Virus record (IMG/VR): IMGVR_UViG_3300021959_009863
Location: 1 to 38,528 of that record
Reading direction: 5' to 3' (one strand)
DNA from: a virus
DNA length: 38,528 bases
Positions 8,502-16,230 of this stretch are shown one piece after another. The position numbers and the translations under genes are program-made. Within the stretch, counting starts at the first letter, position 1, and the number at the start of each line of letters is the position of its first letter. The notes beneath the pieces were generated by a model. That model worked only from the letters and a program-made list of their open reading frames with translations. It ran no database searches and was not told where the DNA came from.

Positions 8502-10232
8502 ATGGCAGACAAAGAAATAATCATATCGCGAATGCAACAAAGACGAGGTAATCGTATAGATTTGCCTCAACCTTTACGACCAGGTGAAGTTGCATTAGCA
8601 TCAGACAGCAAAGAAGTTTTTATAGGCTTAGATCCTGAGATAGGCGTAACGGCTCAAAATGCAAATGCTGTGTCTATTAATAATATCACAAACGGATTTA
8701 CATACGCAAACTCTTACTTGAATAATAATTTTGTAAGACTGATAATGCCTAGTAAAAGATTTCCAGTAAGCACATTTGATGGCACATCAAATAATACAAC
8801 ATTTACTGTACAAGACAACAGCGGTCAAGCACATGGTCAACGTGTATTTAATGCCAGTATTACTACAGGTAATATTAAAAATGTATTTGACGGTAATGCA
8901 TTTGAATCAACAGATTTTACAGGTGCTAAAAATGGAGTAGCATTAAGTACTAATGCAACAAGAACAGCGGCCAACTTGCTTAACAACGAATTTTTTGTAT
9001 CTTCGCCAACTGCAAATAGCACAAACACAACTGTGACATTTGGTAGCAATCCAACAGGCACAGATGACATTACTTTAAATTATTACAGTAATGTAGATAT
9101 TATTAGTGCATTTAATGATGCAGGAAATATTGGGTCAACTGCCACAGTAGGTTTTTACGATGATAAAAATGTTGCAAGTTACAGACACTTTAATAATGCA
9201 TATATCAGATCAGATTATGAAGTAGGAACAGCATTTGTAGGTTTAGAAAACAAACATGTAGAAGTATTTGCTGAATCTGGTAATATAAGTGCATCTATAT
9301 CGGGATTAACAGATATCAAGATTACCAATACAAGTACAGCCACAGAAACTACTGTGGATCTATCAAGTGCAACATCATTGCAAGAGGTAGTAAATGCAGT
9401 TAATAATGCAAATATATTTGCAACTGCAACATTTATATCAAGTTCTAATTGGTATATATCTGCCGACGAAGAATTTTCAATAGATTATACTGATACATCA
9501 GATGAAGGCGACCTATTAATATCAATAGATTCATACACTAGAGCGGCTAATTCTATTAAAGGCCAATTAGAAGACTGGTTACACGGCTCCTTAGGTGATC
9601 CAACATTTAATATGTTTGTTGCCGCAGAAGTAGGGAACAAATTTAATAGTGGTGCATCTAGAATAAGTAAATTTACACCATCAACCAGCAGTGAAACACT
9701 TACTATTACACTAACTGGTAATCAAGAAGCAGAAAACTTTTCAACAATAACAAATAAAATATTTGGTGCCAGTGCAAATGCAGATATTACTGGTTTAACA
9801 AATGTTAAAACAAATCAAAGATTATTAACACAAGACGACTATGCTGTATTGCTAACTGGTTCTGCAAATTCATTATTTGAAGCAATAACAAAATTATGTC
9901 CAGCAAGTGTAACAACTGGCATTGTGTCATTTGGCATAGCAGATGTAGATAGTGCTATAGTGGAGTATTCAGTTAAATCAACTGGTGGTGCATCAGGTGA
10001 TGGATACAGTAGAACAGGAACGTTACATATAACAGGGGATTCTAATATAGGTGATGCATCTGTAAATGATACCGGTACAATATTATCAAACAACTATACA
10101 GGACTATTTGACTTTGAAGTTAGTTACAATAGTGGTACGTCAACTATAACTTTATCGGGTGCAAACTCTTTAACTGATGGTACTCCAAGAGATGCAACAG
10201 TAAAATACCTAGTCAGAAAATGGTTGGGATAA
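8502..10232 (+). CDS. Tail fibre protein with tropism-determinant-like N-terminus
   Basis: A 576-residue protein rich in threonine, serine and asparagine, typical of a phage fibre. Residues 8-45 (ISRMQQRRGNRIDLPQ, then RPGEVALASDSKEVFIG) match the N-terminal domain pattern of major tropism determinant and phage fibre proteins (Q-RRG...L-x-x-GE-x-x-x...D-x-x-x-x-x-x-G), which anchors fibres in the baseplate. The rest is beta-rich with repeated short strands. There is no enzyme motif. It probably binds the host surface. It is preceded by a 5-base late promoter and followed by a gene starting directly at its stop codon. Confidence 0.7.
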   Translation: MADKEIIISRMQQRRGNRIDLPQPLRPGEVALASDSKEVFIGLDPEIGVTAQNANAVSINNITNGFTYANSYLNNNFVRLIMPSKRFPVSTFDGTSNNTTFTVQDNSGQAHGQRVFNASITTGNIKNVFDGNAFESTDFTGAKNGVALSTNATRTAANLLNNEFFVSSPTANSTNTTVTFGSNPTGTDDITLNYYSNVDIISAFNDAGNIGSTATVGFYDDKNVASYRHFNNAYIRSDYEVGTAFVGLENKHVEVFAESGNISASISGLTDIKITNTSTATETTVDLSSATSLQEVVNAVNNANIFATATFISSSNWYISADEEFSIDYTDTSDEGDLLISIDSYTRAANSIKGQLEDWLHGSLGDPTFNMFVAAEVGNKFNSGASRISKFTPSTSSETLTITLTGNQEAENFSTITNKIFGASANADITGLTNVKTNQRLLTQDDYAVLLTGSANSLFEAITKLCPASVTTGIVSFGIADVDSAIVEYSVKSTGGASGDGYSRTGTLHITGDSNIGDASVNDTGTILSNNYTGLFDFEVSYNSGTSTITLSGANSLTDGTPRDATVKYLVRKWLG

Positions 10233-10685
10233 TTGCTTGACCAAATAGCAAATCCTCAGCAACGATTATCTATATGGCGAGAATATAAAAATGGTCGCCC
10301 AGCACTAGAAAATGTGTTACAATACATCAATTGTATAAATCCAATAAGTAGAACATTTGATTATTACACTCCCGGTCATTGGCCCACACCTTGGGAAATA
10401 TTAGATCAAGGTTTGTTTTGTGTAAGTGGTAAAGCAATTTTATTATACCATACACTAGCACAATTAGGATATATAGATACAAAAAATGTTAGATGGATTG
10501 TAGCAGAAAATAAAGAAATTTTTGAAGAAGGACTTGTGTTTTTTGACGGAGTATGTTATTATAACATTTTACCGAATACAAGTGTAAATATTCAAAATTT
10601 TGATAATTACATAACAGTTAGAGAAATTATTAGACAGGAAAAACTCACAAAGATTCATGAAAGTTACAAAGAGAGACGGCACTAG
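10233..10685 (+). CDS. Hypothetical protein, 150 aa
   Basis: Function unknown. The start is probably TTG at 10233, directly after the fibre stop codon (TAATTG), suggesting coupled translation. The product has a conserved-looking block TPGHWPTPWEILDQGLFC followed by a helix (GKAILLYHTLAQLG) and then beta strands (VRWIVAENKE, LVFFDGVCYYNIL). The cysteine in LFCVSGKA, with a later histidine or aspartate, could suggest a papain- or transglutaminase-like fold, but this is weak. It overlaps nrdA by 29 bases. A role with the fibre gene is possible because they are coupled. Confidence 0.55.
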   Translation: MLDQIANPQQRLSIWREYKNGRPALENVLQYINCINPISRTFDYYTPGHWPTPWEILDQGLFCVSGKAILLYHTLAQLGYIDTKNVRWIVAENKEIFEEGLVFFDGVCYYNILPNTSVNIQNFDNYITVREIIRQEKLTKIHESYKERRH

Positions 10686-12945
10686 AGAAGACCTAAATAT
10701 CGACAAATTACACAAGGTTGTGATGTATGCAGTAGAAGACCTTACTGGCGTTAGTGCATCACAAGTCGAAATCAATAGCCAAATACAATTCTACGATGGC
10801 ATTAACTCAACTGATATACAAGAAACATTAATTAAAAGTACAGCAGATCTTATATCAGAAGAGACACCAAACTATCAATATGTAGCAGGTAGATTAATCA
10901 ACTATCATTTGCGTAAGCAAGTGTATGGCACATTTGAGCCACCGTGTTTGTGCGACATAGTACAAAAAAACATTGATGATGGCTTCTATGATTCAGAGTT
11001 CACAGACCTCTACACCAAAGACGAAATAAACCAATTACAGACTTATATCAAGCATGAACGTGACGAAGATTTAACGTATGCGGCTATGGAACAATTCCGT
11101 GGTAAGTACCTAGTACAAAATAGAAGTACTGGACAAATTTACGAAACACCACAAGTAGCATATATGATGATTGCGGCTACATTGTTCAGTAAGTATCCTG
11201 CTAAGAAAAGAATGGCGTATGTGAAAGCATACTACGATGCTATCAGCACTTTTAGAATTTCCTTGCCTACGCCTGTTATGGCTGGTGTGCGTACACCACA
11301 AAGACAGTTTAGTAGTTGTGTGCTTATTGAGACTGATGACAGTTTGGATAGTATTAACGCAACGTCTAGTGCTGTAGTCAAGTATGTAAGTCAAAAGGCA
11401 GGTATTGGTATAGGTGCCGGCAGTATTAGAGCAATTGGCTCGCCTATTAGGAGTGGAGACGCAACTCACACTGGAGTTATTCCCTTCTATAAACTATTCC
11501 AGTCAGCAGTTAAAAGTTGCAGTCAAGGTGGAGTACGTGGTGGAGCGGCTACATTATATTATCCGTTATGGCATTTAGAAGTAGAAGACTTACTAGTGCT
11601 AAAGAACAACAAAGGCACAGAAGACAATCGTGTACGTCATATGGACTATGGTGTACAGTTTAATAAACTGATGTATGAAAGGCTCATCAGCGGTGGTAAC
11701 ATCACATTGTTCTCGCCTAAGGATGTACCTGGTTTATATGATGCCTTTTTTGCAGACCAAGACAAATTTAAAGAATTATATGAAGCGGCAGAACGTAAAA
11801 CAAGTATTAGGAAAAAGACTATTCCTGCTATTGAATTGTTTAGTTCGTTTGTTCAAGAACGTAAAGATACAGGTAGAATTTACTTGATGAACGTTGATCA
11901 TGCTAACACACATGGTGCATTTATTGAAAGTGTTGCACCTATTAAACAAAGTAATTTGTGTTGCGAAATTGATTTACCCACAAAGCCATTAACACATATT
12001 AATGATCCAGATGGAGAAATTAGTCTGTGTACTTTAAGTGCAATTAATTGGGGTGTAATTAAAGACTTTGAAGAAATGAATAAAGTGTGTAAGTTAGCAG
12101 TAAGAGGTTTAGATGAACTGCTAGACTATCAAAAGTACCCAGTACTAGCCGCAGAACTCAGCACAATGAAAAGACGTCCACTAGGCATAGGTATAATTAA
12201 TTTAGCATATTGGATGGCAAAACATGGCATGACATATCAAGAGCCTAATTTAGAATTAATTGACGAGTGGGCAGAAGTATGGAGTTACAGTTTAATTAAA
12301 GCCAGTAACAAGTTAGCAATGGAAAAAGGTGCTTGTCCAGGAACCAACGAAACAAAATACGGTTTAGGTATAACACCCAACCAAACATACAAAAAAGATT
12401 TAGACGAACTTGTTAAGCACAAAGAAAGACAAAATTGGAAAGAACTTAGAAAGAATTTGAAAGAACATGGTATAAGAAACAGTACATTAATGGCATTAAT
12501 GCCAGCAGAAACGTCTGCACAGATAAGTAACAGCACGAATGGAATCGAGCCACCACGTGGTTACATCAGCATTAAACAAAGTAAACACGGTGTACTAAAG
12601 CAAGTTGTACCAGGCTTTCCATATTATAAAAACAAATATGATCTACTGTGGGATCAAAAGTCACCACAAGGTTATTTAAAAATAATGGCTGTACTTCAAA
12701 AGTACATTGACCAGGGTATTTCGGTAAATACTTCTTATAATCCCGAACACTATGAAGATGAAAAAGTACCAATGAGTGTGCTAATTCAGGATCTCCTTAT
12801 GTTTTATAAGTATGGCGGTAAGCAGTTATATTACAATAACACATACGATGGACAAGGTGAGATAGATATTAACAAAGATGACAAACTACCTGACTTAGAG
12901 GCAGGCGAACTAGATGACGAAGATTGCGAGAGTTGTAAAATTTAA
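10657..12945 (+). CDS. nrdA: Ribonucleotide reductase class Ia, alpha subunit
   Basis: The 762-residue large subunit, which reduces ribonucleoside diphosphates to deoxy forms for phage DNA synthesis. An ATP-cone domain occupies residues 1-90 (VTKRDGTRED). The active-site cysteines are visible: C221 in QFSSCVLIE, the catalytic NLCCEIDLPT loop (thiyl-radical Cys and Glu), and LCTLSAINWG. The substrate loop is AETSAQISNSTNGIEPPRG. The radical-transfer tyrosine pair is in KQLYYNNTYDG, and the C-terminal CESCKI is the redox-shuttle pair, so the gene is intact. It is directly followed by nrdB. The downstream glutaredoxin at 31083 could re-reduce it. No late promoter precedes it, so it may be expressed from upstream. 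Confidence 0.95.
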   Translation: MKVTKRDGTREDLNIDKLHKVVMYAVEDLTGVSASQVEINSQIQFYDGINSTDIQETLIKSTADLISEETPNYQYVAGRLINYHLRKQVYGTFEPPCLCDIVQKNIDDGFYDSEFTDLYTKDEINQLQTYIKHERDEDLTYAAMEQFRGKYLVQNRSTGQIYETPQVAYMMIAATLFSKYPAKKRMAYVKAYYDAISTFRISLPTPVMAGVRTPQRQFSSCVLIETDDSLDSINATSSAVVKYVSQKAGIGIGAGSIRAIGSPIRSGDATHTGVIPFYKLFQSAVKSCSQGGVRGGAATLYYPLWHLEVEDLLVLKNNKGTEDNRVRHMDYGVQFNKLMYERLISGGNITLFSPKDVPGLYDAFFADQDKFKELYEAAERKTSIRKKTIPAIELFSSFVQERKDTGRIYLMNVDHANTHGAFIESVAPIKQSNLCCEIDLPTKPLTHINDPDGEISLCTLSAINWGVIKDFEEMNKVCKLAVRGLDELLDYQKYPVLAAELSTMKRRPLGIGIINLAYWMAKHGMTYQEPNLELIDEWAEVWSYSLIKASNKLAMEKGACPGTNETKYGLGITPNQTYKKDLDELVKHKERQNWKELRKNLKEHGIRNSTLMALMPAETSAQISNSTNGIEPPRGYISIKQSKHGVLKQVVPGFPYYKNKYDLLWDQKSPQGYLKIMAVLQKYIDQGISVNTSYNPEHYEDEKVPMSVLIQDLLMFYKYGGKQLYYNNTYDGQGEIDINKDDKLPDLEAGELDDEDCESCKI

Positions 12946-14034
12946 ATGAGTGTACTTAATACAAAATCAAAATATACAAATAAGAGTAATATGTTCTTGT
13001 CTGACGACATGGGTATACAACGATTTGATGTGCTCAAATACAGACAGTTCGATAAACTCACAGAAAAGCAGTTAGGGTTCTTTTGGCGCCCTGAAGAAGT
13101 CGATATTACTAAGGATAGTAAAGATTTCAAAGACCTAACAGACTTTGAGCAACACATTTTTACCAGTAATTTAAAAAGACAAATACTGTTAGATAGTGTA
13201 CAAGGTCGCTCACCTAACTTAGCATTACTGCCAATAGTTAGTTTACCAGAATTAGAAACATGGATTGAAACTTGGGCATTTAGTGAAACAATTCACAGTA
13301 AAAGTTATACACATATTATTAGAAATGTTTATCCTGACCCAAGTAAAGTATTTGACGAAATGATGAGCATCAAAGAAATTATTGACTGTTCAGACAGCAT
13401 CACAGAATACTATGATTCATTAATTGAGTATAACAGACTTAGAGATTCTGGTAGTGCCAAGTATAACGAATACGAACACAAGAAACGTATTTGGATGTGT
13501 TTAATGAGTGTAAACATTTTAGAAGGTGTACGTTTTTATGTATCCTTTGCATGTAGTTGGGCATTTGCAGAACTTAAAAAAATGGAAGGCAATGCAAAAA
13601 TTATCAAACTGATTGCACGTGACGAAAATGTTCACTTAGCAAGTACACAACAAATGCTAAAACTTTTACCACGTGAAGATAAGGACTTTGAAAAAATACA
13701 AAAGGAAACTTATGCTGAATGTACACAATTATTTTTAGATGCAGTGGAGCAAGAAAAAGCATGGGCAGACTACCTATTTAAAGACGGAAGTATAATTGGA
13801 CTAAATGCTGAGTTGCTTAAACAGTATGTAGAATACATTGCTGGTAAAAGAATGCACGCCGTAGGACAAGAAAAAATATTTAACACAGGCACAAATCCTC
13901 TTCCTTGGACCCAAGCATGGATCACAGGTGGAGAAGTACAAGTAGCACCACAAGAGACTGAAATCAGTAGTTATGTTATTGGTGGTACAAAACAAGACGT
14001 TGACAAAGAAACCTTCTCAGGCTTCTCGTTATAA
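12946..14034 (+). CDS. nrdB: Ribonucleotide reductase class Ia, beta subunit
   Basis: The 362-residue small subunit, which holds the diiron-tyrosyl radical. E114 and H117 (AFSETIHSKSYTH) are metal ligands and Y121 is the radical tyrosine, matching E115, H118 and Y122 of the E. coli enzyme. Later ligands are in SVNILEGVRFY and ARDENVHLAS. The protein is complete. The start follows the nrdA stop directly, so the two are co-translated in stoichiometry. The end overlaps a late promoter for the next gene. It forms the active complex with nrdA in the cytoplasm. Confidence 0.95.
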   Translation: MSVLNTKSKYTNKSNMFLSDDMGIQRFDVLKYRQFDKLTEKQLGFFWRPEEVDITKDSKDFKDLTDFEQHIFTSNLKRQILLDSVQGRSPNLALLPIVSLPELETWIETWAFSETIHSKSYTHIIRNVYPDPSKVFDEMMSIKEIIDCSDSITEYYDSLIEYNRLRDSGSAKYNEYEHKKRIWMCLMSVNILEGVRFYVSFACSWAFAELKKMEGNAKIIKLIARDENVHLASTQQMLKLLPREDKDFEKIQKETYAECTQLFLDAVEQEKAWADYLFKDGSIIGLNAELLKQYVEYIAGKRMHAVGQEKIFNTGTNPLPWTQAWITGGEVQVAPQETEISSYVIGGTKQDVDKETFSGFSL

Positions 14035-14059
14035 TATAAATATTCACACACAGAGGAAA
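14035..14059 (+). promoter_or_regulatory. Late promoter TATAAATA plus Shine-Dalgarno
   Basis: TATAAATA (14035-14042) starts right after the nrdB stop, and the ATG at 14063 is 20 bases after it. AGAGGAAA (14052-14059) is a clear ribosome binding site, so this is a leadered late unit. Confidence 0.75.
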
Positions 14060-14062
14060 CAC

Positions 14063-14359
14063 ATGTTAGTAAATAAATCTCATACAAAAGGTGACGTTGT
14101 CACTATCAAATTAACCAGCGATACAGAAATTATTACACGTTTTATCAGTCAAGATGAAAACGGTATTACTATTGAAAAGCCTATGGCAGTACAAATTACT
14201 CAACAAGGATTAGGATTAATGCCATGGTTATTTAGTGCTGATGCATCTAAACAAATTACCATTGCAAATGAAAAAATCTTTTGTACTATGGATACACTAA
14301 AGGATCTTGCTGATCAATATCTTGAAGGTACTACTGGTATTAGTTTAGCAAAGGCTTAA
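14063..14359 (+). CDS. Sm-like (LSm-type) small protein
   Basis: A 98-residue protein. The frame is open from 13973, but the ATG at 14063 has a Shine-Dalgarno sequence and a late promoter ahead of it, and the longer version would run into nrdB. The N-terminal half (GDVVTIKLTSDTEIITRF, then SQDENGITIEKPMAV) has the bent-strand pattern of the Sm fold: 'G-x-x-V-x-I-x-L...G/E-x-I...D...I-x-L-x-x-P'. A longer loop and a C-terminal helix (DTLKDLADQYLE) follow. Sm-like proteins usually bind RNA, and some phages carry them. An RNA-related role is therefore possible but unproven. Its stop codon overlaps that of the convergent next gene. Confidence 0.55.
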   Translation: MLVNKSHTKGDVVTIKLTSDTEIITRFISQDENGITIEKPMAVQITQQGLGLMPWLFSADASKQITIANEKIFCTMDTLKDLADQYLEGTTGISLAKA

Positions 14360-14937
14360 ATAAGAGACAAGTCTAATCCATTCTGTTCAATTATAGAAGT
14401 TTTTTCCTCGTCGCTTAACTCTGTTCTTCCAGGATTATCTGGAAATACACAACAAGGTTGCACATTGTAGAAACTGTTATTTTCTTCACACCATTCTCTA
14501 CGATAGAATTTACCAGTGCCGTGTTTGTCCCACTCTATAAACAATTTGTTTTCTGGTTGCATAAGTACCGTTATCATATCTTTGCCTATTTGCATATGAG
14601 ATTCTCGTTGTAAGCGGTCTAAATATCTTCCTTCAAATAAACCATAGGCAGGAAATGCCTCAGTGTATGTTGGATGGTCGATATGCCATTGTTCCATTTC
14701 TTGCACACTAGCACCAAGAGGCTCATACACACCAAACCTATCTGAATAAGTTTCACTGATCCATTGTTTTTCAATTTCCCAAGGGTCGTTTTTATCGTAT
14801 TTGCCCATGTTAGCAACTTCATTGCCGTCAATAATTTTAAGAATATTATCGCCGCCATTGTATGATTTATAAATGATATTGTCTATTTCACAGTATATAA
14901 AACCTTCTGCTTGATTATGGGTCCATTCTAGTTTCAT
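14356..14937 (-). CDS. Hypothetical protein, 193 aa
   Basis: Protein of unknown function on the minus strand, isolated among plus-strand genes. The frame is open beyond 14937, but an ATG there (MKLEWTHNQAEGFIY) lies 5 bases after a late promoter box, and a longer version would overlap the PAAR gene. The product has no membrane segment. Visible features are an acidic region, a Tyr/His-rich middle (EQWHIDHPTYTEAF) and two adjacent cysteines (VQPCCVFPDN). Its stop shares TTAA with the convergent Sm-like gene. A possible composite promoter (TTGACA, 16 bases, CATAAT) also precedes it. Confidence 0.65.
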   Translation of the reverse strand: MKLEWTHNQAEGFIYCEIDNIIYKSYNGGDNILKIIDGNEVANMGKYDKNDPWEIEKQWISETYSDRFGVYEPLGASVQEMEQWHIDHPTYTEAFPAYGLFEGRYLDRLQRESHMQIGKDMITVLMQPENKLFIEWDKHGTGKFYRREWCEENNSFYNVQPCCVFPDNPGRTELSDEEKTSIIEQNGLDLSLI

Positions 14938-14942
14938 ATTAG

Positions 14943-14975
14943 TATTTATTATGATAAATAATATTACTATGTCAA
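14943..14975 (-). promoter_or_regulatory. Composite sigma70-like and late promoter (minus)
   Basis: On the minus strand TTGACA (14975-14970) is followed by 16 bases and CATAAT (14953-14948, one mismatch). The -10 box overlaps AATAAATA (14950-14943), a late box that ends 5 bases before the ATG at 14937. The same layout, with a perfect -10, is seen at 20216-20248. Confidence 0.55.
14953..14960 (+). promoter_or_regulatory. T4-type late promoter GATAAATA
   Basis: GATAAATA lies 8 bases before the ATG of the PAAR gene at 14969. It is back to back with the minus-strand late box at 14943-14950, so one 18-base element serves two divergent genes. Confidence 0.65.
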
Positions 14976-15232
14976 AAGCCGCACTTAATGGAATATCAGT
15001 TGCAGGAGGTCCTGCAGTTGCATCAGCAACAAAAACAACTATTGAATCTTTACAGCCTGTAAGAATAGGCGATTCAGTTACAGGGCACGGTGATTCACCG
15101 CATAGCAATCCCACAGTTGCAGAAGCCTCATCTAAAGTTAGAATTGAAGGTAAATTTGCTTCAAGAGTAGGAGATGCCGCTTCATGTGGCCATGCATTAG
15201 AAAGTGGTGCTAGTAGAACAAACATTGGATAA
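14969..15232 (+). CDS. PAAR-repeat spike tip protein
   Basis: An 87-residue PAAR protein, the sharp metal-bound tip of the tail spike (gp5.4 in T4) that helps pierce the host envelope. It has the features of the family: a small Ala/Gly-rich start (SKAALNGISVAGGPAVAS), GDSVTGHG, a run of histidines (TGHGDSPHSNPTV), and the late GDAASCGHAL, which together give the His and Cys ligands of the zinc or iron site. I chose the ATG at 14969, since the earlier one at 14951 would place the late promoter within the coding region. Confidence 0.85.
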   Translation: MSKAALNGISVAGGPAVASATKTTIESLQPVRIGDSVTGHGDSPHSNPTVAEASSKVRIEGKFASRVGDAASCGHALESGASRTNIG

Positions 15233-16229
15233 GTTATTTAATAATGTTTGCGAAATTGATAATCGCGACTACTACAAAGTTAATCTAAATAATATACCCC
15301 CTTTTTTATTAGAGTTTGATCAATTTGTTCCTATAGTCAACGAATTGTATACTACTTATAATGACGAAATTATTACATATAGTGGCTCTGATGCTATAAT
15401 TACTATTGCTGATAAAGACACAGACTATAAAAACTTTGATGACTTATTTGAAAAAGCATACAGAGAAAAACTAGAAGCAAATACATACAATATATTTGTA
15501 AGTGGTGGTATTGACAGCACCACATTGTATAACTTGCTTAAAAGCAAGGACATTGCGTTTAAACCCTATTGTATTCGTTATATATCACATGGAATAGTAT
15601 TCAATGATTATGAAATAAAAAATGTTGCAGATGACGTAAACATTATAGATTTTGATATTGTAGACTTTTTTGACAGTGGTAAATTTTTAGAAACAGCACA
15701 AAAATATCACTGCATTACTCCACAGTTTTTACCACTATTAAAAGTATTTGAAAGCATTGATGGCCCAATATTAGAAAATTCATGGCCACCAGATGCTCCC
15801 AATATTGGAAATAATATAGAACACATCTCTATAGACTGGATGCCATCACGATATCTTACATATAGATATGCATTAGACATGCGTAATGATAATAGTATTT
15901 TTAATTTTTTTAGAAGTCATCATTTTATAGACAAGATAATGGCAGAAAAAAATAGTAGGCAAGAATACAGCAAAACCATGAATAATATAAACTTAGATCA
16001 GCGATACAGCATAAAAGCACAGTTATACAAAGATGTGTTTAATGAAGTAGGTGCTGTGACAAATAAATTTACTGGCTTTGAGGCATTAAAAGTGTGGTAT
16101 GCAGATAAATATATAGGTAACGATCCATACCTACAAGTGTTTGATCAACACTTTAGAGAAGTTTTGAAACAGCGAAATATAGAAAAATTTCAGGATCTTA
16201 AAATTATATGCATATTGAAGGAAAAATAA
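15204..16229 (+). CDS. PP-loop ATP pyrophosphatase-like protein
   Basis: A 341-residue protein with the PP-loop signature SGGIDS at residues 100-105 (NIFVSGGIDSTTLYNLL), which binds ATP by its pyrophosphate. This fold occurs in enzymes that adenylate a carbonyl group, such as asparagine synthetase, tRNA thiolases and QueC. The N-terminal 90 residues do not carry the N-terminal Cys of a glutamine amidotransferase domain, and no Cys pair like that of tRNA thiolases is evident. The substrate is unknown. The start is uncertain: the ATG at 15204 overlaps PAAR by 29 bases; a TTG at 15225 is the alternative. It shares a strand with the downstream protease. Confidence 0.7.
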   Translation: MVLVEQTLDKLFNNVCEIDNRDYYKVNLNNIPPFLLEFDQFVPIVNELYTTYNDEIITYSGSDAIITIADKDTDYKNFDDLFEKAYREKLEANTYNIFVSGGIDSTTLYNLLKSKDIAFKPYCIRYISHGIVFNDYEIKNVADDVNIIDFDIVDFFDSGKFLETAQKYHCITPQFLPLLKVFESIDGPILENSWPPDAPNIGNNIEHISIDWMPSRYLTYRYALDMRNDNSIFNFFRSHHFIDKIMAEKNSRQEYSKTMNNINLDQRYSIKAQLYKDVFNEVGAVTNKFTGFEALKVWYADKYIGNDPYLQVFDQHFREVLKQRNIEKFQDLKIICILKEK

Positions 16230-16230
16230 A

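Noticed and set aside
13999-14035. TTGACA and TATAAT at the end of nrdB
   Set aside because: The spacing is 24 bases, too long for a sigma70 promoter; the late box at 14035 explains the region.
13973-14062. Longer version of the Sm-like protein starting at 13973
   Set aside because: It would overlap the end of nrdB and contain the late promoter and Shine-Dalgarno; the start at 14063 explains both.
14938-15225. Longer version of the minus-strand gene starting at 15225
   Set aside because: It would read antisense through the PAAR gene and over two late promoters; the start at 14937 lies 5 bases after a late box.
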